DNA from: Aved-18 sp964606665
Lineage (GTDB): Bacteria; Cyanobacteriota; Vampirovibrionia; Obscuribacterales; Obscuribacteraceae
DNA: 64,000 nucleotides
Reading direction: 5' to 3'
Assembly: GCA_964606665.1 (NCBI GenBank)
Contig: CAZSHS010000016.1
Coordinates: forward strand, 6,985-70,984
A model generated the notes under the pieces. That model saw only the letters and a program-made list of their open reading frames with translations. It was not told the origin of the DNA and made no database searches. Below, in pieces: positions 54,496 through 61,699 of this stretch (within the stretch, counting starts at the first letter, position 1; every line of letters begins with the position of its first letter). A program made the translations under genes and the position numbers.

Positions 54496-54990
54496 ATGCA
54501 AATTCAAAAATCGAAATCAAGATTCGACCTGTTAATTTCACCACAAGGTGCCGCTATTTTTTCTGCCATTGGTATTATCACTATTGGTCTATCTTTTTAC
54601 TTCTTCTATTTAGTATCGGTGCAGAGTAAGTGGGTAGGCACATACGCTAGAGTGACTGATGGGTCAGTATTTCATGTTGGGCGAAGACCGTATTTTTATA
54701 AAGTCCGTCTGCAATATAAATATGCCGTAGATGGAAAGGACTATTCAGGTGAGTGTGAATTGAGTCCTGAAAACACTGCATCGCCCGAAGACGCCAATGC
54801 ATTGCTGGCTAAGTACACACCTAATGGCAGAGCGCTTGAAATTTACTATGATCCCAAAGAGCCTAAAAATTCTCAAGGCAATAAAGCTGAGCCAAATTTG
54901 CGAGCATGGCAATTTTTAGTAGGCGGAATTCTGTCTTTAATTGCAGGCTTGCTGATTAACAGTATTTCTGGCAAAAATCGTCGCCATTAG
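54496..54990 (+). CDS. DUF3592-type membrane protein
   Basis: A 164-residue protein with two membrane segments (about 14-36 and 137-157) around an extracytoplasmic beta-rich region: 'YKVRLQYKYAVDGKDYSG' and 'YTPNGRALEIYYDPKEPKNS'. This is the pattern of DUF3592. The function is unknown. It starts 16 bases after the EamA gene stop, so they are probably co-transcribed. Confidence 0.85.
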   Translation: MQIQKSKSRFDLLISPQGAAIFSAIGIITIGLSFYFFYLVSVQSKWVGTYARVTDGSVFHVGRRPYFYKVRLQYKYAVDGKDYSGECELSPENTASPEDANALLAKYTPNGRALEIYYDPKEPKNSQGNKAEPNLRAWQFLVGGILSLIAGLLINSISGKNRRH

Positions 54991-55001
54991 GACAGGCTCA
55001 A

Positions 55002-55826
55002 TTAAGCGAGATAATGGCAAAACTCTTCTTCGGGTAGCATTTTTTTCAATTTTCTCATGGCAAGATAAGAAATTTTGCCGACCTGATCGCGTGTCAGTCC
55101 AAGCTCGGCTGAAATGTCGCGCAAGCTTCGTTCTTCATCGCTACCAATGCCAAAGCGCATTGTGATTACTCTGCGTTCGCGCTCAGAAAGCTTCTCCAGA
55201 AACTGAAGCATTCTTTGTTTTAAATATCTTGATTCTAAATTGCTCACTAACTCCTGGGCAGATTCATCTTCAATGGTATCACCAATGGTGAGCTTGTCTT
55301 CGTCATTTATAGTGGCAGGTTGGTCTAAAGAAAGACACATTTTGGAACTTGAGATAGCGGCCTTAACGCGCTCTGGGCGCTCGTTCAGTTCGGCTGCAAT
55401 TTGTTGTAATGTTGGTTGTTTACCCAGTTTCAATGACAGTTCGCAGCGCACTCTTCTAATTTTTGTCATCAATTCATTTAAATGAACAGGCAATCGCACC
55501 ACGCGTGATTTGTTAGAAATAGCGCGGTTAATGGCTTCGCGAATCCACCATGCTGCATATGTTGAAAATCTATTGCCGCGATTTGGATCGAAATGACTAA
55601 CGGCATTCATCAAGCCTATGCAGCCTTCTTGAAAAAGATCCGCATTCGGCAGCCCTTGATCGTAGCGTCTTGCAAGAGCCGTTACCAGTTTGAGATTGGC
55701 CAGAACAAGCGCATTGGCTGCCTCTTTGTCGCCTGCTAAAGCACGTCTTCCAAGTATGGCTTCTTCTTGTACGGTAAGATTTTTTGCTTTGACTGGAGTC
55801 TGGACTGGTAATTGATATGCGAACAT
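55002..55826 (-). CDS. Group-2 (alternative) sigma-70 factor
   Basis: A 274-residue sigma factor. Region 2 has 'GCIGLMNAVSHFDPNRG' and the -10 reading helix YAAWWIREAINRA; region 3 has RLPVHLNELMTKIRR; region 4 has ERRVITMRFGIGSDEERSL and the helix-turn-helix SAELGLTRDQVGKI. Region 1.1 is missing and region 1.2 is reduced. It differs from rpoD at 32350 and is likely a stress or stationary-phase factor like cyanobacterial SigB-E. ATG 55826 has AAGGAGACTCAAAT directly upstream; a longer frame from 55865 has no such site. Confidence 0.92.
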   Translation of the reverse strand: MFAYQLPVQTPVKAKNLTVQEEAILGRRALAGDKEAANALVLANLKLVTALARRYDQGLPNADLFQEGCIGLMNAVSHFDPNRGNRFSTYAAWWIREAINRAISNKSRVVRLPVHLNELMTKIRRVRCELSLKLGKQPTLQQIAAELNERPERVKAAISSSKMCLSLDQPATINDEDKLTIGDTIEDESAQELVSNLESRYLKQRMLQFLEKLSERERRVITMRFGIGSDEERSLRDISAELGLTRDQVGKISYLAMRKLKKMLPEEEFCHYLA

Positions 55827-55848
55827 ATTTGAGTCTCCTTGCAGGGTC

Positions 55849-55880
55849 AAAAAAATCCCTACCAACCATGTCTTGGTTGG
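55849..55880 (-). promoter_or_regulatory. Hairpin plus T-run in the leader of the sigma gene
   Basis: On the minus strand CCAACCA-AGACA-TGGTTGG (perfect 7-bp stem, loop of five) is followed seven bases later by seven Ts, ending about 22 bases before the start codon. It looks like an attenuator or terminator within the leader, or an RNA structure controlling the ribosome site. Whether it acts is not shown. Confidence 0.5.
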
Positions 55881-55970
55881 CGCGTAAGATGAAAAACTTT
55901 AGTTATAGATGCGGCTCTAAAATGGACGAGTCACTGTATTCAATGTACTACTTAGGTAGATCCGGGCGCA

Positions 55971-56007
55971 AGTGCATTGTAGTCTAAAGAGTGCATTGTA
56001 GATTAAA
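55971..56007. repeat. Tandem 18-base direct repeat upstream of the sigma gene
   Basis: AGTGCATTGTAGTCTAAA (55971-55988) and AGTGCATTGTAGATTAAA (55990-56007) differ at two positions and are one base apart. A third, weaker GTGTAGTCT is near 56100. They lie about 145-180 bases upstream of the sigma start and could be binding sites for a regulator. The remaining bases of the 313-base gap 55827-56139 show no ORF or RNA gene. Confidence 0.5.
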
Positions 56008-56139
56008 TCTTCCAATCGGTTAAAGATAGCGCTGTTTCGGTGTTTTGATGCGCGATTTTGGCAGGTTAAGTGTGTCCGTAAAACTACGTCTTAAAATGTA
56101 AGTGTAGTCTGATGGGTAGCTTAAAGGGTGCAGTGTTGT

Positions 56140-57135
56140 TTATTTTAGAGGTCCAATCATTTGCGTCATGTATTTGTATGTTTTGGGAAACGCAGTATCA
56201 ATTCCGGCTGACCGTTTTTTCTCCTGCGAAACATAATGAGCAAATAACTCTGCAAAACACTCAGATTGTCCACCGCCATCGCTCTGCAAGTAGTACTCCC
56301 ACTGCCTGCGTCCTTCGCCTGGAATTTTGGTTGCATCGCCCTGATAGATAGATTCAAATTCTTCGGATCTCGATGCATTTCTGAAATGGTCGAAGGCATG
56401 TCCCATCTCGTGCAAAATAGTACCTGCTACTTGGTGATTCGCTCTCATGGGGCTATTCTTCCAGGACACTCGCTCTGGAATATAAATCACTTTATTGTGA
56501 TACATGCCAGGACAATTATCATATCCGCCACCATGCGTGTAACCGCGCGGGCGCTCTTGTACTAGGCTGCGATCGTCATCAACAATTGACGGCACAATTT
56601 TGACTTTCAATCCCCAAGAACTCATGTCGTCGCGAATACTTTTAGGTATTTGCGACAACCCCTCAAGAACTTCCTGGCGAATGCTTTCGCTGGCATTTGA
56701 TTTGCGCGAAATTTCTATTACCGGAGTAGTAATTTTAGAATAATCGCTATTATTTTTATTTGTAGTTTCGCCAACAATGTTGCCTGGAGCCAGTCTCATC
56801 ACTTTGCATGTATAACGCTTACCTGCGCGCTCAATGCCAAGAACTGCTTCTGAATTTTCAGGACCGGCAAATCGTTTGGTTATTTCGTCTGTAGTTAAAT
56901 TCGCCGCGGGGATGCCGTCTATAGAAAGTATTCTGTCTCCAGGAATCAATCGTGCTTTTGCAGCAGACGAATTTTTGTCCAACGATTTTATGGTTTTATT
57001 TGAAAATAAATGAATGCCGATGTCCCCAATTTTGGCATCGACTGCTTTCACTTTTTCATCAGCGACCGCTTTGCCTATGCCCAAAGGTATAAGCGCGACT
57101 AAAAAAACGGCGGTCGTTACTCGAAGCTTTCTCAT
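56140..57135 (-). CDS. Exported PDZ-gluzincin (ATLF-like) protease, paralogue 1
   Basis: A 331-residue protein from ATG 57135, four bases after the stop of its paralogue. It has a signal peptide (about 1-25), a PDZ domain (about 32-115, 'AKARLIPGDRILSIDGIPAA') and a C-terminal zinc-protease domain with H242-E-M-G-H246 and a downstream glutamate in SECFAELFAHY. That HExxH...E arrangement resembles the anthrax-lethal-factor-like (ATLF) or pro-Pro endopeptidase fold. It also keeps GYTHGGGYDNCPG, conserved with the paralogue. A longer frame to 57324 overlaps the upstream gene and is rejected. Confidence 0.88.
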   Translation of the reverse strand: MRKLRVTTAVFLVALIPLGIGKAVADEKVKAVDAKIGDIGIHLFSNKTIKSLDKNSSAAKARLIPGDRILSIDGIPAANLTTDEITKRFAGPENSEAVLGIERAGKRYTCKVMRLAPGNIVGETTNKNNSDYSKITTPVIEISRKSNASESIRQEVLEGLSQIPKSIRDDMSSWGLKVKIVPSIVDDDRSLVQERPRGYTHGGGYDNCPGMYHNKVIYIPERVSWKNSPMRANHQVAGTILHEMGHAFDHFRNASRSEEFESIYQGDATKIPGEGRRQWEYYLQSDGGGQSECFAELFAHYVSQEKKRSAGIDTAFPKTYKYMTQMIGPLK

Positions 57136-57139
57136 CCTA

Positions 57140-58174
57140 TTAATAAGTATATTTGCCCGCTCGTTTTTGTACATAGGCATAACATTTCGGAAACGCTTTA
57201 GCCTGGTCCATGCCGCGGTGCGAGGTCTCGTTGCTGAAAAAACAGTGGAACAATTCTGCAAACATTTCAGATGGTCCTGCCGCACCTTCTTGCAAATAGA
57301 CTTCATAAATGTGTCTGGTTTCATTGCTCAAACTTCTAGTGTCTTCGGCATACGCTTTTTTAAAATCGTCAGAAGTAGAGCAATAATTCTGATCGTCGAA
57401 AGCGTGCCCAAGCTCGTGCAGCGTAATGCCCTCAGCACCCTGATTTAGTGCCATTGGTTGATTGCGCCAGCCATTTCGCTCACCAACAAAAATAGTTTTT
57501 CTAAAGTCGTCATAACGCCCGGGACAATTGTCCCAACCACCGCCATGCGTATAGCCGCTTGGACGACCGCCGCGCAGCCCCGGGTCGGCATCAACAAGAG
57601 ACGAGACTATTTGAATCTTGAGTCCTCGCTCTGCAAGGCGGTCGCGTATGGGCTTTGGTACTTTCTCTAAAGCTTTGAGCACACTTTTTTCGATATAGTC
57701 TGTGTCTTTGCTGCGCCTTGCAATTGTAACTGGTGGTGAAATCTTGTCTGGTTCTTTGCTTTTGGATTTGGGCTTGGGAAGCTCAGTTAGCCCGGCGTTT
57801 TCAAGCAAAGTTTTTTCACTAAGCGATCGAGTGGGGATGCAAGTAAATCGCTTTCCATTGCGCTCAAGCACAAGATAGACTTTTGTACCTTCCGGTCCGC
57901 TAACTCTGTCTGCAAGCTGTTCTTTGCCCATGTCTTGAGTAGAAAGACTATTTATAAAAAGAATTCGGTCGCCGTCTTTGATTCCTGCTTTTTCTGCAGC
58001 CGAACCTGGAAAAACTTTGCTGATTTTTCCATTAGTAAAGAAAGACACGCCAATAAAGCCTTTGCGTACTTCTTTTTTAGGCGCGTCATCTTTAGCAAGT
58101 GTCTGAGCGCTTGCAAGAAAGAGTGCGATTAACGCCAGACTAAAACTCTTTTGAAACTTTGCCGGTTTTTGCAT
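57140..58174 (-). CDS. Exported PDZ-gluzincin (ATLF-like) protease, paralogue 2
   Basis: A 344-residue protein with a signal peptide (about 1-27), a PDZ domain (about 38-115, 'AEKAGIKDGDRILFINSLST') and a protease domain with H253-E-L-G-H257 and a third-ligand glutamate in SEMFAELFHCFF. It shares domain order, the GYTHGGGWDNCPG motif and length with the gene downstream, so the pair arose by tandem duplication. Likely a periplasmic or secreted zinc protease; the substrate is unknown. It overlaps the upstream small gene by 35 bases. Confidence 0.88.
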   Translation of the reverse strand: MQKPAKFQKSFSLALIALFLASAQTLAKDDAPKKEVRKGFIGVSFFTNGKISKVFPGSAAEKAGIKDGDRILFINSLSTQDMGKEQLADRVSGPEGTKVYLVLERNGKRFTCIPTRSLSEKTLLENAGLTELPKPKSKSKEPDKISPPVTIARRSKDTDYIEKSVLKALEKVPKPIRDRLAERGLKIQIVSSLVDADPGLRGGRPSGYTHGGGWDNCPGRYDDFRKTIFVGERNGWRNQPMALNQGAEGITLHELGHAFDDQNYCSTSDDFKKAYAEDTRSLSNETRHIYEVYLQEGAAGPSEMFAELFHCFFSNETSHRGMDQAKAFPKCYAYVQKRAGKYTY

Positions 58175-58484
58175 TCACATGATACCAATTGAACGTGGCT
58201 GTGTGTGCTGAATCATCTCCGTCTGGAACGAGCTCGAAAACTTGAATGACATGTTCGCCATTTTCAAGTCGGTCATATTCTATGTTGCCTGTGACACCGC
58301 GCTCTTTTCCGGCTATTTTTACGTTAGCCATAAACTTTTTGACTTCAGGTCGGTCTGCCACCAGCTTTAGTGCCTGCGATTTTGATACACTCGCCGCTTT
58401 TTTCGATTTTGCGGGAGCCGATTTGGCATCGACATTGCCTTGAATAGTAATTAACAGCACAAGGGCGAGCAACAGTTTTTTCAT
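58140..58484 (-). CDS. Small exported protein upstream of the PDZ proteases
   Basis: A 114-residue protein with a signal peptide (about 1-20, ending VDA), a Lys/Ala/Ser-rich linker and a C-terminal region of strands ('EHVIQVFELVPD', 'ATFNWYHVNAKTGKV') that looks like a PepSY or cystatin-like fold. Such folds often inhibit proteases, so it could be an inhibitor or chaperone of the PDZ proteases; this is only a hypothesis. It overlaps both neighbours. Confidence 0.75.
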   Translation of the reverse strand: MKKLLLALVLLITIQGNVDAKSAPAKSKKAASVSKSQALKLVADRPEVKKFMANVKIAGKERGVTGNIEYDRLENGEHVIQVFELVPDGDDSAHTATFNWYHVNAKTGKVSKEF

Positions 58485-58870
58485 TTGTCTTTTACCTCAT
58501 TTAATTGTGCCGCCAGATTTTCCAAATCGGATTTATTCAAACTAGTTGTATAACTGTGCTTCTGATTGAAATAGTCCGGAGTGATTTCGACCATCATTGT
58601 AGCCTGCCACGACCTCTCTGCCTTCACCTGAATATTTAAATACGGCTCTTCGCTTGCAAGCACAGCCGTGCCAAAAAGCCCACGACTGAGTTTACTTATC
58701 TGCTCCCCGAATGCTACAAGTTGCGCCGCCGTTATTATTGGACCGCGCACTCTGACCATCGAATCTTCAGTAGTGCACAAAACTTCAATATCGAGCCAAT
58801 CACCATCGTCTTCGTATTTCAAATCGTGAATGTCGATCTGGAGGAATTCGAATTTGATTTCTTTAGTCAT
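58481..58870 (-). CDS. Cytosolic protein resembling WapI-type immunity proteins
   Basis: A 129-residue protein whose ATG context overlaps neighbours by four and eight bases. The pattern 'DGDWLDIEVLCTTEDSMVRVRGPIITAAQLVAFGEQI', given here as start DGDWLDIEV, and the closing 'TSLNKSDLENLAAQLNEV' resemble the WapI family seen near contact-toxin genes. The similarity is by eye and moderate. No toxin is next to it, so an immunity role is not supported. Confidence 0.6.
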   Translation of the reverse strand: MTKEIKFEFLQIDIHDLKYEDDGDWLDIEVLCTTEDSMVRVRGPIITAAQLVAFGEQISKLSRGLFGTAVLASEEPYLNIQVKAERSWQATMMVEITPDYFNQKHSYTTSLNKSDLENLAAQLNEVKDK

Positions 58871-59615
58871 GCTTGGTTATCACCTGGCTCCCAGTCCAGT
58901 TCCATTCGGTTGCATCGTGCCAACCTTTTGCGGTTCCCTGCATACTTCCTAGGTTAATCAATCGACCTTTGTAAATCTGCAGACCATTGTTGAAAGATAA
59001 TTCAATTTGAGAACCATCAAACTCCCAGGTGGGGGCAGGGCGTAATTTTTCGTTTTCAACTTGAAGCCTCTGCTCATCCAAAAGTGTCACTGTAAAATCT
59101 CGTCCGCTGGACTGACTGATTTTCCATTTGGTTCCAATGAGTGATTCAGTTGTAATATCAGGAGCTTGCTCACCGATCTTTGCATTGGGAGCTATAATGC
59201 GAACTTGCATACCCATTTCTCTTTCTTGACTAAATACGAATAAGATTTTTTTCTTTCCAGTTAAAACTTCCGCAGGGGTGTCTTTTGCCGGAAAAATTTC
59301 TTTGATGATCTTTATTGCTTGATTTTCAAATTGTCGAGATCTGGCTTTGTATCGATCAGATGATACTATTTCACTGACTTTTCCATCAACACCTAAGGAC
59401 GCGGATATTGCTAATTCCTGCAATTGCAAGACTATTTCGCTTGAATTTTTGAGCCTGGGATATAACGAAGAAGCTTGGAATTTATGTGCAATAGTCTCTG
59501 CCCATAAGTTTTCTTTCTGTAATTGAATATTTTCTGTCATTCCTGATCCAGCAAATGCTGGCGGCAGAAATGAAAGGAATATGATGATTGAGGCTATGAA
59601 AATTCGAAATTTCAT
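58863..59615 (-). CDS. Exported protein of unknown function, first gene of the PDZ-protease operon
   Basis: A 250-residue protein from ATG 59615 (or up to 11 residues longer). It has a signal peptide (about 1-23, ending AFA), a TonB-C-like segment ('LGVDGKVSEIVSSDRY' to 'FENQAIKIIKEIFPA') and a C-terminal beta-sandwich-like part. The TonB-C-like region suggests a role in the periplasm. It overlaps the next gene by eight bases and heads the operon that runs to 56140. Confidence 0.7.
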   Translation of the reverse strand: MKFRIFIASIIIFLSFLPPAFAGSGMTENIQLQKENLWAETIAHKFQASSLYPRLKNSSEIVLQLQELAISASLGVDGKVSEIVSSDRYKARSRQFENQAIKIIKEIFPAKDTPAEVLTGKKKILFVFSQEREMGMQVRIIAPNAKIGEQAPDITTESLIGTKWKISQSSGRDFTVTLLDEQRLQVENEKLRPAPTWEFDGSQIELSFNNGLQIYKGRLINLGSMQGTAKGWHDATEWNWTGSQVITKHD

Positions 59616-59737
59616 AGCCAATAGTTTAACTCTCTTGAATAACAACAATCAAAAGTCTTTATGGAAATGAAAACCATTAACTGACTACTATTTTCACGGT
59701 GCTATCATGGTTGTGGTACTTCATTGGATAATAGGTT

Positions 59738-60139
59738 TTGAATCGGCTTTTCGCTCTCTTGAATGCAATGCTTTTCCTGGTGTTTTTCGGCACAGGACAG
59801 CTCTTTTGCATATGCGAGGCGGAAGATTCTTGTGGCGGTTTGCAAAACATTTTTGCATCCGCACAGGCTGACAACGCCACTTTTCATGCGGTCCAACACT
59901 CTACCGGAATTGTTAATCAAGACTGCTGCGACCACTGCCAGAGCGGGGAAGCAAGTGCGGGATCTATAAATCCAAATAGTTCTGAAGTGGAGCAAATCGC
60001 TTTTCATCAGCGCGATGACGTGCAACTAGCTCCAAGCAGGTGCGAACTTTATCAGCTACATCTAGGACGTGCACCGCCTCTTTGCGGGCACTTCAACCTG
60101 GACAAAATTTTCCTTGCCAAAGGTTCTTTGCTTGTTTGA
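59738..60139 (+). CDS. Cysteine-rich exported protein heading the second RND operon
   Basis: A 133-residue protein from TTG 59738 with a hydrophobic N-terminus (about 3-25) and eight or more cysteines, including CICEAEDSC and CCDHC, and several histidines. Such composition fits metal binding. It lies 51 bases upstream of the RND adaptor gene, and may act as a metal sensor or carrier. I do not recognise the family. Confidence 0.6.
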   Translation: MNRLFALLNAMLFLVFFGTGQLFCICEAEDSCGGLQNIFASAQADNATFHAVQHSTGIVNQDCCDHCQSGEASAGSINPNSSEVEQIAFHQRDDVQLAPSRCELYQLHLGRAPPLCGHFNLDKIFLAKGSLLV

Positions 60140-60190
60140 AATCAGACTTAAACGCAATCAAGTAGCATTTATGTCCGGTGGAATTTGAGC

Positions 60191-61699
60191 ATGAGTATTT
60201 TTGGAATCAAAAAACAGATAAGCAGCTTTGCGTTGTGTCTATATCTGACGGCGGGGTTTGCAGGTTTTGCCAGCGCCCACGAGGGCGACAACGAAGCCTT
60301 TCAACATTCGGATAGTTCGGGGGCACCTACAAGAATTGATATCGATGAGCAGGCAGTAAGAGCACTCGAAATAAAAGTAGAGCCAGTCAAATCAGGAACG
60401 GTCAAGAATTCACTACAAGCAACAGGCGAAGTCAAGGCTGCGGAGACGCAATCATTCGATGTAAATCCTTCTGTATCGGGTGTGGTTAAACAAGTCTTCG
60501 CCAAGCAAGGCGATGTAGTGAAGAAAGGCGAAGTTCTTGCCACTGTTCATAGTATTGAAGTAGCGGACAATCTCACTAAGCTTATTAACGAGAAGACTCG
60601 CATAAGTGGCGAGATTGCTAAGACCAAAACGCAGTATGCAAGCGATATTAAACTTCAACAAAACACAGTAGACTTGGCTAAGGCCACTTTTGACCGTGAA
60701 GAGGGCATGCTCAAAGAGGGCATTTCGGCGCTTAAGAATTATCAAGTTGCTAAGAATGCCTATCAATCGGCCCAGGTAAAACTTTCCACCTTGCAGCAGC
60801 GCCTCGTGCAGGATGTGAAACTTTTGGAGAAAGAGCTAAGCGTTACAGTTTCTTCTGCAAAAGGGCAGTTGAGAATAATGGGCATTTCCCCAGCCACTGT
60901 TGACGCCGCTTTAAACTCTGGTCAGGTAACTGCGAGTTTGCCCATAATTGCACCCGTTAGTGGCACTATCACTACCCGTAATATCACACTTGGGGAGCAG
61001 ATTGATGCGGAGCATACAATTTTTTCTATCGTCAATCTAGATCCGATCTGGGTTATGGTAGATGTGTATCAAGAGCAGATTCCTCGCGTTAAGCTCAATC
61101 AGGAAGTTTCAATCACAACGCCATCGCAAGAGACATTGCGTGGAACTATATCGTCTGTCGGTTCTGTAGTAGATGAAGAGACGAAGACTTTGCACGTAAG
61201 AATAGTTGCTCAAAATCCTAAAGGCATTTTGCGTCCAGGTATGTTTGTTGAGGCGCTTATTTCCACCGGCGATGGCAATAAAAAAGGGCTGGTGATACCA
61301 GAATCAGCCGTAGCTTATTTCCAAGAAAAGCCATATGTTTTTCTTCGGCATGAGAAACATTTCGAGCCGAAATTTATCACCATAGGCAGTCGCTCAGATG
61401 AGCAAGTCGAAGTGATAGACGGATTAAAGGAAGGCGACATGGTCGTTTCATCGGGTTCTGCGCAATTAGCCGCCCAGGCGTTGCTCAAGCCAGATGCCAA
61501 TAAAGAACATGGCAACGAAGAGAATCAAGACCACGATGAGCACGCGCACGAGGGTGCCAAGCAAGCAAATGCGCCGGTGCAAATGCTTATATTTTTCTTT
61601 GTAGGATTTGCCACTGCTTTTGTTGCAGTACTTATTTGGATTGCTGTGATCAAGGGCAACAAAAAATCGAGTACAAGCGATGCTGAACAAGATAATTAG
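60191..61699 (+). CDS. Metal RND efflux adaptor with His-rich tail and C-terminal membrane segment
   Basis: A 502-residue HlyD/CzcB-type adaptor with a signal peptide, a lipoyl half ('VFAKQGDVVKKGEVLATV'), a coiled-coil hairpin (about 130-230), the second lipoyl half and barrel domains. Unusually, the C-terminus carries a His/Glu-rich stretch (HGNEENQDHDEHAHEG) followed by a membrane segment (FFFVGFATAFVAVLIWIAVI). The His stretch could bind the exported metal. ATG 60191 or TTG 60185 is the start. It overlaps the pump gene by 20 bases. Confidence 0.9.
   Translation: MSIFGIKKQISSFALCLYLTAGFAGFASAHEGDNEAFQHSDSSGAPTRIDIDEQAVRALEIKVEPVKSGTVKNSLQATGEVKAAETQSFDVNPSVSGVVKQVFAKQGDVVKKGEVLATVHSIEVADNLTKLINEKTRISGEIAKTKTQYASDIKLQQNTVDLAKATFDREEGMLKEGISALKNYQVAKNAYQSAQVKLSTLQQRLVQDVKLLEKELSVTVSSAKGQLRIMGISPATVDAALNSGQVTASLPIIAPVSGTITTRNITLGEQIDAEHTIFSIVNLDPIWVMVDVYQEQIPRVKLNQEVSITTPSQETLRGTISSVGSVVDEETKTLHVRIVAQNPKGILRPGMFVEALISTGDGNKKGLVIPESAVAYFQEKPYVFLRHEKHFEPKFITIGSRSDEQVEVIDGLKEGDMVVSSGSAQLAAQALLKPDANKEHGNEENQDHDEHAHEGAKQANAPVQMLIFFFVGFATAFVAVLIWIAVIKGNKKSSTSDAEQDN

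Noticed and set aside
57136..57324. Longer N-terminus for PDZ-gluzincin paralogue 1
   Set aside because: It lies within the paralogue upstream and would bury the clear signal peptide.
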